Notes under the pieces: model-generated
Seen by the model: only the letters and a program-made list of their open reading frames with translations
What the model was told of the DNA's origin: nothing
Database searches by the model: none
Shown here: positions 10,649 through 21,250 of the stretch, piece after piece
How the letters are laid out: each line of letters begins with the position of its first letter
How positions within the stretch are numbered: the stretch's first letter is position 1
Source: Cerioporus squamosus
Lineage: Eukaryota; Basidiomycota; Agaricomycetes; Polyporales; Polyporaceae
Reading direction: 5' to 3'
DNA: 64,000 bases
NCBI GenBank assembly: GCA_022592435.1
Contig: JABYQS010000178.1
Coordinates: 1 to 64,000 of the forward strand
Translations under genes and position numbers: made by a program

Positions 10649-12455
10649 ATGGCTCGCCGAATCTACAGAGTCAGCGCTACCCTGTGGCCAGATCTCGAGG
10701 ACCCCAATGTGCGCACTAAGGTTAGACTCACTACAGTATCGTTTACGAAGTGTGCACTAACTTTCAGGCAGAGCCACTTGAACAGAAAACGGGTACCCTT
10801 GTTCAGGAGTGAACAAGATGGCGTCGGGATACCTGCTGACATGACAGCCTTTTCCTCGAGGTAAGTTGCCGGCACGTGGGGATAGTGTCATATCCCGACT
10901 TGATATCCTCGTACTAGCAGAGAATCTCTCCATCAGGAACCCGTCCACATCTCAGAGGCGCGACAGAGCACGCCACTCGGCGACGCTGATGTACGACGGG
11001 ACGAGGGCCCTGTAGTGCAACGCACAGGAGACCTGCCATCTGATGACACTGTCACAAACAGTTATCGAGGCGTAGCCGAGGAGGCCAGTAGCGTTCTGCA
11101 ACTGGAGGGGCCGTCGAATGCCTCCGTGAGGACTGTAAGTTGTGCTTAACGCACCTGACATCACTGAAGCTGAATCTCGTCTGTAGGGCTGCACCAACAC
11201 CGCAGTCTCATTGCACATGGATGGCACTACCGCTCCTGTCGCTAGTGTCGGAGTGCAAGCGGACTCCGACTGGTCATCGGACTCGGAGGACACAAGCAAG
11301 CTTCCTTCAAGTTCCACCGCAGCCTCAAATGCGCGAATTGGGAAGAAGGTTCGCTTTGTCATCGAACGGCATCCGTCTACTGGCGAGCTTCTCCCCTCTG
11401 AGAACGCTTCGCCGTCGATACCGCTGCTCATGCCAGTGAACCACGTATCCGCCATCCAGGCTAACAAGCTCAAGGCTGGCCTTGGGGTCTCGACAGATCC
11501 GGAACAGACTATCGCGGGTTCAGAATCTCGCGCATCCATCTCTACTTCGCCCCATGCTCAGGTCGGAGGTGCTGAAACCATTGTGGGAGGCACCATATCC
11601 CCAGCCGTAACAAAGCAACCATCGCCTGCTTGCCCGGAAAGCCCACATCTCCATTCATCTCGCTCTCCGTTCCCGGACCCATATCACCTGTCTACCTCTT
11701 CCTCGTCTCCAGGATTTGTGGGCCATAACGAGATGATCGAGTGTTTTCCCGGCACGTCAGTCTCGTACGAAATGCGGAACGAATCGCCACTTCCACCCGG
11801 AACCTCAGATCAACACCCTTCCTATCCGGCCACACCGCCATCACCGAGTACAGTGTGTCATGGAGAAGATACAGTCTTTCAGCCGTGCAAGCTGTCGACT
11901 TCGCCACTTCTACTTCCTCCGTCAATCCCTGTCCATCAGATCACACCAAATATTCCAGGATGGGCTTCGCGATCCCCGGGCCAGCAACCGGGATTTGACG
12001 CTATGCACTCACGTGCGGTCGATGGCTCTACCTCTGCACAATCCGCTCGTGCCCTCGTCTGGGTCTCCCATCCTTTCAGGGCCGGCAAGCAAACCGGCTA
12101 CACAGGGTGGTACAAGAGCAGTGCACCGTACTTGCTGCATGCCCCGCCATCTGTCAATGTGCGTCCCGGAGACCTGTTCGTTCACGAGCACACCGTCACA
12201 GGGGATGTTCAGATCTGGGTTTGGGCTCCTTCCTGGACCGTCCCCAATGAAGGAGACCCCCATCCGACACTGAGGGACCGGTTTCTTTGGTTCCGCACGA
12301 AGTGCGAGCCGAGTTGGGTGACTGCCCGCACCCTTGGTACCTACAGGAGTAGGCAGCGTTTGGAGGAAGTGCAGCGTTCGACACAACCGGTGAGCGTCCC
12401 GACTCAGTACCTCCGCGTCATACCACTGAACATGACCCCATGCACGTGCAGCTAG
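10649..12455 (+). CDS. Ser/Pro-rich protein with globular C-terminal domain
   Basis: ATG at 10649-10651 begins MARRIYRVSATLWPDLEDPN. Introns near 10721-10771, 10861-10918 and 11131-11186 join four exons, and the stop is TAG at 12453-12455, for a protein of roughly 530 residues. Residues 30-380 are low-complexity, rich in Ser, Pro and Thr, with acidic patches such as SDWSSDSEDTSK. The final 130 residues look folded and aromatic-rich: WVSHPFRAGKQTGYTGWYKS, NVRPGDLFVHEHTVTGDVQI and DRFLWFRTKCEPSW. I do not recognise this C-terminal domain. A long disordered region followed by a compact domain is common among basidiomycete-specific proteins. No signal peptide is evident. The stop lies about 120 bp from the tail-to-tail stop of the transposase gene on the other strand. 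Confidence 0.75.
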
Positions 12456-12576
12456 ATTAGGATTGTCGAAGGTTCACAGAGCACAATCGGGCTAGCAACG
12501 GAGGCTATCAATATTTCTCAGTCCCTTCTATCACTGGATGTATAGTACATGGCATTACATCTCCTCCACTTCGATA

Positions 12577-15500
12577 TCATTGTCCTGCACCCGCATGAAC
12601 CGAAGCAACTGGAGTATCCTCAGCTTTCAACTTCACATTATCGAAGACGAAACAACTTACCCGATCTAATGGAAGAATCTGCAGGCACGGCTCTTTGATG
12701 TTGGATATAGGGAGCTTGGTCTTCGCGACATGGCATAAGACCTGCGATGGGCGGATGACGAGGTATCCTGGGACTTGCTTGTCGTAGACGAGCCGGCCAC
12801 CTGCGACGGGAAAGAGACGAAAGCGATCGTGGATCCTATCTGACAGGCTGAGTTCAGCGTACTTCGATACCACCAGGAAAACTTCTGAGGTTTCGCCAGC
12901 TGTTGATACTGGCCTGCGATGCGTGAAGATATCCATGATTGCGCCCACATGAGTGGACATGGTGGAAGATGAAGATGAGGAATCTCCACCAGAGGGATCG
13001 GTGAAGAGGATATTGCTGTCCCGAGGCGATGAACGCTTCGCGTGATAGTAGATCCCGCGGATGAAGACTTTGGGGTAGCGTGTGGCTGCGTAGGGTAAGC
13101 GGGGAGTACCGTCGCGGGCAGAGGATCCTTTAGCGTCGGCATAGAGTGGACTACGACCTTCGTGATTCAGCAAGCCCAACAGAGACTTGTAGATATTGTT
13201 GTCAAGTCTAGTGTTCTCGGGCGAGCCTCTCACGTTCTGCGAGGTGACGCTGGACCTATCCGACCGCAGGATGGCATCAAGCCTCAGGCCCCGTTCGGCC
13301 TCTCCCGAGTTTCTGTTGAACACCTGCATGAACCGCTTGAAAGCGTCGCCGATATGACGAACGTGGAGCAGTTGGCGGAGGTTGGCAGCCCGGCAACATG
13401 CCCTCATGAATGTCGCCTCGAGTTCCCCTGGCCATAATCATTCTCAGGACATCCCGCGACAGTGACTGACTGGAGTAAGAACGCACCGAATGTGAGATTT
13501 GTATTGATCTTTTGGAGCAAGTAGTTGAAGTGTTCGAAAGCGAAAGCACGCCACGAATGAACGGGGGCGAACAGGGTCATGAATTCCGGTAAGTGGAGAG
13601 CAAAATGATGGTTGGGTTTGACCGAAACCTCCTTATAGAGTTCCTTCATCTTCCTCAGGTAGCGCAGCATGTACTCCTTGTACGAGTCAACGTAATGGCT
13701 GGACGTCTCCAGTAGACTCGCGATGACAACAGCAGACACAAGGTCCAGAAAGTTCGCTAGCATCTCTGCTTTGCGACCGTCCTGCCCCCCCCCAGCTCCA
13801 GATGAGTGCGACAGGGAGTACGACTGTGCAAACTGTATGCCACTGATTCGCGCTCAACTTGCCGTGCTCGGTGGTCCCAAAGCCCCTCGGAGCGGGCGTA
13901 ATCCAGCTTGGTAACTCCATGGTCTCTCTGACCTGAGCAAACGCCTCCATTGACTGGCGTCCAAGGGCGTAACGGGAGGTGTCAACCTATATTGATGTAA
14001 GCGATAAGATCTCGGTGCGGGCGCAAGAAGTCGCAGGGAGCGTACCGATACAATGGGACGTCCAGAGGCCCATATGCGTTCTGCAAGAATTGGTACGGTT
14101 GCATGTTCCGTTGGAATACCACGAGCCACGCACATGGCAATCAGGACAGGCTTTCCTTTCCTGACGAGCCCTTTAGCACTCTTGATGCGGTGTAGACTCT
14201 GCTCCGCTCGAGCGACAGCGTCCTCTAATGAACCCGGTGCCGGACCAGGAGGGGGCAGATCTGGGAGGGGCGGCAGCGTTCCCGAACCCTTTGGTTGAGG
14301 GAGGCCCGACCTACGCCGCTAGTTGATCATGAGCGCAAATGCTCAATAGCTTCACAGTACCGCGACGTACCCAATCTGCTAGTGTCTTCACCAGTTGCTT
14401 CTTGCCCCCGGCGCGTCGGAGGTCGCGGCGGTCGCAAAGATGCCAGAGGACCGACTTCGTACACTCTGCCAACTGGCGCAGGGTACCATGATAGAGAGCT
14501 TCAGTGCCCTCTCGCCACTTCGCGGGGGAGGGGAAAGGAGGATGCGGCTTGTGAGGATGTGCCGTAGCATCGCCATCATCCACGTCGTGGTTGATACCCC
14601 AGATGTCGCGACAATGGTGCTGCAGCAAGCCCAAGTACAAGTTGTGCATAGAATCCACGACAGTGAATCGGATTGGATCCCAGTAGGGAAGTCGGAGAAG
14701 CTCGGACCAGCGTATCCCGTATAGGTCGAAGAGCCTCTCCCGTTCCGCTTCCGTGTGAGCATCGCGCCACGCTTCTGCACGGGCCCGATGTTGTTCAACG
14801 TTGCGCGGCGGCCAAGAAGCGGGCTCGAAATTCTCTATGTCGTCCAATGGAAGGTAACAGAAACTGCAGAAGAATGCTGACGAATGCGATCCAGTACCGA
14901 CTACCTGACGGGCACCTACAATATCGCAAACAAGAGGTACCAATGCTGAGCGATAGAGGCGACCCTTGACATACTTGCGTGTTGCGGAGTACCAAACTCC
15001 AGGATCCCAGAAGGGGAGCAAGTCGTCAACGAGGAGACGGAGGAAGTGGTTGATCTGGTCAATGGATGGTTTGGTGGGCCCCGGAATGACGCCGACGAGG
15101 TACATGTATTCCGGAAGGTAGCGCAGGTGAGGAGGGAGGTTGAGGCATACCATGTAGATAGCCGTGGAGGTGACCTTCTGTTTCGCTGTCTTGTTTTGGT
15201 ATGGATTGAAACCGTCGATGGCGAGACTGAATATGAGCCGGGTTTCTCCAGCGGGCACCTCGATGTACAACTTCGTTCCATCCGGTCCAATGAAGGCTTG
15301 GAGCACTGTACCATGATGGAAGTCCGTCTTCGTCTCGGGGGGATGCATGACTTCTTCGACATTCGGGACCCAGAACAGATCTTCCACTCCTTCCCTGCAT
15401 ATGAGGCGACCAATCCACTTATCCAGTGGTTGGTGGAGGAAGTTGCGGACCGAGGAGGGAATGATGACACCCTTCACTGCTCGATCCCTGATTAGCGGGG

Positions 15501-16672
15501 CCCCACAAGGTGCGCCCGCAGCGACGCTCTTGTAGGTACAGATCCGAGGAGTCGAAGTAGATGGGTAGAGAGCGAAGCACCGCGAGCAGCAGGTGTATGT
15601 GTGGACAATGGGCTCAAGGTTGTACCTCCGAAGCACTACGCGCGGATCGCACTCGATATCATTGACGAGGCCGTCGTCTTCAGGAGTCAGCTCAGTATCG
15701 GATGACGGCATGCTCTCCGGAGAGAGGCCGGGGTCCATCGAGAACTGCACATGTGATTCCCGCGCATAAGAAAGCGTCACTGCAGTTGTAGCGCAAAACC
15801 CAGCGAGGAGAAGTTCTGTAGAGCGGCGAGGCAACCCCTCGAGAAGGTGCATCACGAGGGAGACGAGGAAGATCGTATGGATGACTACTTCACGGGGAGA
15901 CCATAGCGTCCAAGGAGTCACTAAGAATTCGTCTGTAGGAACTGTCAGAATCAGTCTCGAAATACAGCCTCGGCAACGCACCTGTCCGAATGGTGTTCTT
16001 ATGACATTCATGTAATGGAATGCCGGCGCGTTGCCGGTCCCACTCATCCTTCTTCGTAACTTCCAAGCCCTCCAGATCGCGTAAAACACGAGATCGAAGA
16101 GATTGTCGCAGTGGGTCGACCTCGGGATGGGATATATGGTTAGGGCCAGTGAGTGCGCCCAAGACGTTGACAAGATTGCTCTCGTACTTCAAAAGCTGTG
16201 TATTCTCCGCCGCGTCTGCGTGCAAGGCATGTGGGCCAGAATTCGCGGTGACCATGCCCGCCATGTCGCGACGCCGATAGTCACCATAGGAGCGAGGATC
16301 GTTGACGAAAACCAGGCTCTGATCGATGAGTGGAAGTGCAGCCTGGGCATCGCGTATAATCTGTCCCGCTCGCTCGAGAGTCTTCAGCTCGTCTCGAAGG
16401 GCATCGCGATGTAGGTCTGTGGGAGAGGACAGCGCGGGAGTGAGAGTTACAGAACCTGCACTGGGAGGGTACGATGGGGATTGATGACTCGCTGCACTCC
16501 CGTCGCTGATCAGCGTGAGTTGAGTAACAGCTCGCTGCACCTCGGAGACTGTGTCCTCAGATCCGCGGACTCGCGAGTAGAGCTGTTGCACTTCTGCGTC
16601 TTGCCTGCGTCGTGACTGCGTCGATGCGCTGGGTTTATACTTGCTCTTCTTCCCCGAGGAGCGCGAGGACAT
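12577..16672 (-). CDS. tnp2/Plavaka-like (CACTA-superfamily) transposase
   Basis: Reading the minus strand from ATG at 16672 (MSSRSSGKKSKYKPSAS) to a stop at 12577 gives a protein of roughly 1,150 residues with several introns, one near 15938-15986. The first 280 residues are a Ser/Thr-rich helical N-terminus. A Cys-containing segment follows (YTCCSRCFALYPS), then the conserved core with GETRLIFSLAIDGFNPYQNK, CLNLPPHLRYLPEYMYLVGV, SSAFFCSFCYLPLDDIENF and VVDSMHNLYLGLLQHHCRDI. The C-terminal part includes LPSWITPAPRGFGTTEHGKL and HFALHLPEFMTLFAP. These blocks are typical of tnp2-type transposases of fungal CACTA/Plavaka elements, DNA cut-and-paste enzymes acting in the nucleus. The frame looks intact. 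I could not find convincing terminal inverted repeats on either side, so element boundaries are unknown and it may be immobile. Confidence 0.8.
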
Positions 16673-16895
16673 TATCGTACAGAGGAGGGAAGACTTGGCG
16701 TCAAAACAGCTGAGTGAGTGGATAGTTGGCAGGAAAGATCGCTGTCCGTCCATGGCCCTTGAACCTCGAACATCAAAGATGGATCAGATTGTCACATGAA
16801 CATAACAATGATAAGATAGTGACAAATGGCAGTCTATTACTCTGTTAGGTAGGTACAGCGATGTGCTCTGACCTCATGACGTACCAAAGCCGGAG
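16673..16895. other. Intergenic spacer
   Basis: A short AT-richer spacer between the start of the transposase gene and the stop of the left RING gene. No inverted-repeat terminus, promoter motif or RNA gene could be supported here. Confidence 0.4.
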
Positions 16896-18354
16896 TCATA
16901 CAATCCTGCAGCCCCAGTCCCCAGGGTCGGCGTGGGCGATATCGTCTGCTGACGGCGAATCTGGAGGGAACATTCCCGGCATGGGCAACTCACACGAATC
17001 CTGCTGCTGTTCCTCCAATATGCCGCCACGGATCGGCAGCCTGTCAGAGTTGCCGGCGTCCTGGTCATCATGTACCAATGAGGATGGAACGGAGCCGTTA
17101 CGTGCACTAGGATGTGGGTTTCTGAATCCCGGGAAACGAGGAATAGAGGTCATCGCAGGCGGGGTGTTCAATGTGCTGGGACCATCAAAACTGCGTACAG
17201 AGGTCGATGTCGTCTGGGATGCGCCACCGAGGAAGAGGCAGGTACAACCAGACGTGCCGGTCACTCCAGAGAATAGAATGCCGATAGAAGCGCCCGAGGT
17301 ACGATTACCACCCAGGTTGATCGGCTGTCGACCATATCGGCGGCCTGGAGCCATGCGAACGTGTTGGAATGCCCCAGACGTTGCCCTCTGTATCATGCAC
17401 TGAGGACGGCTCCCCTGAAAACGACAATCGGACCAACTCACCATGTCATCATGTCCGGTTGAGGAGCTCCGCATGGAGCTGTGGCTGACAGAGCTGCTGC
17501 CCTCTCCAAGAGAACTCGCGCCCTCGATACTGGAGTCGCTCTCATCGGACGGACCCGTTTCCAGCCCGTTGCGGCTAAAGTCCGGTCCACTGCCAACCAC
17601 GCGAGATGGTGCTGGCCTGTTGTGCTGTTGCTCCGACATCCGGGCGAGTCGGGACGAGCGACGGAGTGGTGTCTGAGTGTGTGTTAGACACCAAAGAAGC
17701 GAGAAAGGCTCCAAAGCGGCTTACCACAGGAGATCTCGCAGAGCTCTCAGGGCTGCAGCTGTCGTCACGCGAAATAGTAGAGTTCCCGGACGCATGCTCA
17801 GGACGAGCACTCTGCTTCTGGACGATCGCTTCCCGCAACTTCTCGGCCTTGGCTGCGTCGCGAGTAATGTAAGAGATACGCCGGGCGGCGACGTTCTCCT
17901 GGTTGTTGACCAGACTGGTGAAAAGCGTGATCATATCTCTCCGCATCTTGTGCACACGAGAGCTAGCACGGCCACATTCCACTCTCTTCCTGTAGCTAAC
18001 TGCATCAGCGCCAGTCACAACACGACAAAGCCTATGCATACTTCTCCTTGACAGCACGGCTGTCAGCTTCGAAGTCACGCTCCTTCAGGGTTAAGTCCAA
18101 GACGGTGCCATCGCGAGCAGTCAACGCGTTGAGAGTGTTGCATCGGAACGGACAGTAGGGCTGCGGCGTTCGGATGATTTTCTGAAAGCATCCATAGCAG
18201 AATACGTGCCCTGAAGACAGATGAAGTCAACGAAGGGAACCACAATGGTGCTGATAGTCATGAGCGCCTCACCACAGCCTGCGAGAGCAACGGGACGTCC
18301 TTGGACGGTATCCAAGGAGAAGGGAGAGGTGCATATCAGGCACTTGGGATGCAT
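16896..18354 (-). CDS. RING-finger protein, left copy
   Basis: Probable start is ATG at 18354 (MHPKCLICTSPFSLD), though the upstream frame ECSVCYCGLPPVDI is open and could add residues. Removing an intron of about 60 nt joins GRPVALAGCG to HVFCYGCFQKIIRTPQPYCP, giving a C3HC4 RING: CLIC, GCGH, FCYGC and a final CPFRC with three residues between the last two cysteines instead of the usual two. A basic helical or coiled segment follows, then SPESSARSP and a Ser/Arg-rich tail. The tail beyond GEGSSSV differs completely from that of the right copy at 50735. The stop is at 16896. RING domains usually confer E3 ubiquitin-ligase activity; the substrate is unknown. The 5' two-thirds lie inside the inverted duplication. 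Confidence 0.75.
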
Positions 18355-20260
18355 GATGTCGACAGGAGGGAGGCCACAGTAACAGACTGAGCACTCCTGC
18401 ACTAAATAACTCTCAAGGTCACCAAAGACCTTTGACGCTGCCAGTCAAAGCGCATTGTCCTACGCAATCGCATGTCAGCAATCATCTTTGACTATCTAGA
18501 ACTGGCACGAGAGCAACACACCTTTGACACGTCACAGACAAGGAAGAGAATCATGAGCTTGTCAACGATGTCTCCCGGATGGCTTGTTGCTCGTAATCAT
18601 CTGCACGTCCAAGTAGGCGGGCCACGTGGTAGACAGTCGATTGCCACGTATGGAAACTAACTTGCGTCAATCGCGACTCTAACCGTGCATAGATTGTCAG
18701 TAGTACACCAATCGGAGCTGGGTACCAAGAGCGCACGTACCTTGGGTACTGTATATCGTGCGCACAGAGAACCTGCCCTTGAACGGCGGGAAACCGGATC
18801 CCGGCGATGGTCCAACACGTGGGCACGAGCAACGGCAGGAGGAAAGAAGGCGTGTCCTGCCACTCCTCCCTTTCTCCCCCAGTCTTTGACAGACAAACCC
18901 TGTGGCTCATCCGACAGTCATCCTCGCGATCCTCAGGCTATCCTCACCAGTCCTCGCCATGCCTTACAACCCGCAACCTGCGTCGCCCATCCGCGTGCCG
19001 TGCCCGGTCACCAATGTCAGTGCGAGTCTTTGTTCTTTGTTCTGACATGTCACTGACTCTTCCCGTTCTCTCGCAGGGAAACCCCCAGTATTTGCAAGGC
19101 CTGTACTTCGGGTCAGCCTCTGTTGATGCCGAACCTGTCAAGGTCGTGACCCTCTTCCCGCTGGTCGAGAGCGCGGTCGCGAAACGCTTCCCGGTATTCG
19201 AAAACATTCTCGGTTCGACCACCCATATCCATGAATGCGACGTTCGCGTTAGGGACATTTACGAGCACAAGGAATATCGCTTCCTCATCGCATATCAGGC
19301 GCGCCCGCACTCCCCGCTCAACCTCGCCTTGTCCAAGCTCGTCCCTGGCGCAGAGGTCCGCGGCGAGATCCTAGTCATGCGCTCCGGTGAATTCGTCCTC
19401 GTCCAGCGCATGGGGGGGCATTTCGCGTCGGAGGCAGCCAAGCTCGCTGTGCGCAAGTGAGTACTCACCGGCGTGTAGTCCTCCGGCCTTCAACTTCTGC
19501 TTCGCAGGTTTGTTCAAGAGCTCAAGACACATAAACTGCAAAACGGAAGCAAGCGCGTCACTCCACCTCTTCCGAGACAGATTGGATTGTAAATAAATTA
19601 CCTTTCCACCCTATCCGCATCCTTGCCATCGCTCCCGAACCCAACACCCATATCCAAGTTTGGTCAGCTGTAACCTCGATTGAGGATGTAATAGATGTGA
19701 TCTGTGAACAACCGCTCTCAGCCTACGAAGGGACGGGAATGGAGACCGAAGACTCACACTGGGCACATGCTCCTCCGCAATCGGTGCGTACTCTCGGCTG
19801 CAGAACTCTGCTACCAAGGCCCCCTTCCTCAAACTTGTCGCGTCGGTGCATTGGGCGACCTTCATGTCGAGTGAATTGGATGGCGACGCCAGATCCACTC
19901 GCCCGAGCTGCCGACCAAGTGAGATGATCATTGATCTCCGCTGGACTGCTCTTGCGAACAGCTCAGCAGCGTGCGACATCCAAGCACCGTCTCTGCGCGC
20001 ATGATGAGTACATATCATATGGTGTGTCAACACACTCTACTCACCTTTACCAGTCAACACGTGCAAGCGAGCCCTCCTGACGTGGCCGCTGAAACTATCA
20101 GTCGCGGGTCAATATCCCACACAGAGCAGTGAGAGTGCACAAGCACCGTAGCCGCTAGACCAAGAGACGAAGAGGGTACTCGAGGAGTAATGTCGACAAG
20201 GAGCAGGAGTAGGAGGATGAGGAGAAGAACGCAGGTGATGTTCTGAGCTTCCTGACATGG
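17488..20260. repeat. Left arm of 2.8-kb inverted duplication
   Basis: This segment is the near-identical reverse complement of 48829-51610. Across most of it left plus right coordinates sum to 69089. Past a 9-nt insertion in the right arm, inside the RING gene, the sum becomes 69098. The outer border at 20260 is sharp: CCTGACATGG is the last shared decamer. At the inner end the match fades inside the RING gene tail. Differences seen include single changes near 19030-19050 and 20015-20030 and several within the RING coiled segment, so divergence rises toward the RING gene's 3' end. The arms are separated by about 28.6 kb. No terminal repeat or target-site duplication was found at the borders. 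Confidence 0.95.
18959..19592 (+). CDS. Conserved-looking hypothetical protein, about 170 aa (left copy)
   Basis: ATG at 18959-18961 starts MPYNPQPASPIRVPCPVTN. An intron from GTCAGTGCG (19018) to CTCGCAG joins GNPQYLQGLYFGSASVDAEP, and a second (GTGAGTACT to TTCGCAG, near 19458-19507) joins the last exon FVQELKTHKLQNGSKR. The stop is TAA 19590-19592, overlapping an AATAAA that may serve as polyadenylation signal. The protein is basic, with short strands and helices (VVTLFPLVESAVAKRFPVFE, HECDVRVRDIYEHKEYRFL), and has no signal peptide. I do not recognise the family. It lies wholly inside the inverted duplication; its twin at 49497-50130 would encode the same protein, the only difference seen being in the first intron. 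Its 3' end overlaps by 35 bp, tail to tail, with the minus-strand gene ending at 19558. Confidence 0.8.
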
Positions 20261-20266
20261 AGCCAT
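19558..20266 (-). CDS. Small unknown protein with hydrophobic N-terminus
   Basis: ATG at 20266 reads MAPCQEAQNITCVLLLILLL, a hydrophobic run that could be a signal peptide or anchor, although it comes from a CTC/CTT-rich low-complexity tract. The frame continues through VLVHSHCSVWDIDPRLIVSA. An intron of about 68 nt (donor GTGTTGACT, acceptor GCGCGCAG) leads to DGAWMSHAAELFARAVQRRS and ASLRKGALVAEF-like sequence. A second intron leads to ITSSIEVTADQTWIWVLGSG and a stop at 19558. Total is roughly 190 residues, no family recognised. The duplication border at 20260 falls just inside the start codon, so only this copy keeps the ATG. A coding exon chain on the opposite strand begins close by, implying a shared divergent promoter. 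Confidence 0.5.
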
Positions 20267-20349
20267 TGGTCAGGTCGGAAGGGAAGGAGGAGAGGAGACT
20301 CGGGAGGTGAAGAGAAATGCGCAGACCACGTGCCCTGGCTTTTAGACGC

Positions 20350-20829
20350 CATATTTCCCTTCTCGGCCAGACTCGAATCAACTCTTCGCTAGCGCGGGTG
20401 AGCTGGCGCCTGCAGATACTCCTCCCGTTCCGCCAAGTGCTGTCACCCAACTCCTCATGAGGTTTGTGGCCTCCTATCTACCACAGCGTCATCTCACAAT
20501 ATTTGCCTTCATGTAGCGCTTCTGTCAAAGACTCTATTCCCGTTGACTCTCCGGAGGTTGCGGATATAAAGGGGCGGATCGAAACCCTCTCTGGTTTGTT
20601 GACCAACGTGGACGCCACAATGAATTCTCTCTCGAAGACGCATGCATATGTCCGGGATGAAGTGCAGAAGCTGAAACTGGAGATCGCGGCTCGAACCAAG
20701 CAGGGTACGAAGCCGAAGTTACGACCTTCTAAGAGCTTTTTCAGGTTAACCAACACTTCCACGGTATGTCTTCGAACATCCTAATATGCGCCAGGAATTG
20801 ACATGTTCTTACAGTCCGGATAGTCTGAT
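20350..20829 (+). CDS. Coiled-coil protein, C-terminal exons
   Basis: A chain of exons reads PDSNQLFASAGELAPADTPP, then after an intron (20461-20516) ASVKDSIPVDSPEVADIKGR, LSGLLTNVDATMNSLSKTHA and YVRDEVQKLKLEIAARTKQG. After a last intron (20765-20815) it ends in STSG and a TAG near 20827-20829. The main exon has heptad-like spacing typical of a coiled coil. The 5' end is unclear: a TAG precedes the first exon in frame, so an upstream exon must exist, perhaps starting at the ATG near 20257 that lies exactly on the duplication border. It may therefore be a truncated gene whose original 5' part was replaced by the duplicated segment. Function unknown. Confidence 0.5.
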
Positions 20830-21250
20830 ATGAGGTCAGAAGACAAGTCGTCTCACTCATGTCCCGCTGGGATCGTCCACGTCCCATCAAAAGATCTTGA
20901 TTGTACTTACCTCTACCTGCTCTCGCTGCCTCGCATGCTCTCCTGTACTGTTATACTACTTTCCTACGATATCTTCATGCCCACCGCTTGCCGTCTCTTT
21001 GAACTGTTTCATGCTCTCCTTCTTGCCATCTCACTGAATACATTGCCATTGCATTATCCGAATGATCATCAAATCCTCAACATAGCGAGTGCATAACGCG
21101 ACAGAATAATGGATATTCCATACAGACATATAGAAAGCGCGGATACAGTACATGAACGGTGAAAAGGAGGCAATTCGAGTGAATGATGTTCGGGTCGACG
21201 TGCTGGGCAGGAGAGGGACCTGCCAAGTCTGGGCGGAATAAGTCAGAGAT
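20830..21250. other. Intergenic, convergent 3' ends
   Basis: This is the shared 3' space between the coiled-coil exons on the plus strand and the stop of the large minus-strand gene at 21251. It is AT-richer than the flanks. No RNA gene, repeat or transposon end was seen. Confidence 0.5.

Noticed and set aside
12456..16895. Terminal inverted repeats for the tnp2-type transposase
   Set aside because: The spacers on both sides were scanned for CACTA-like or matching inverted ends and none was convincing, so no element boundaries are reported.
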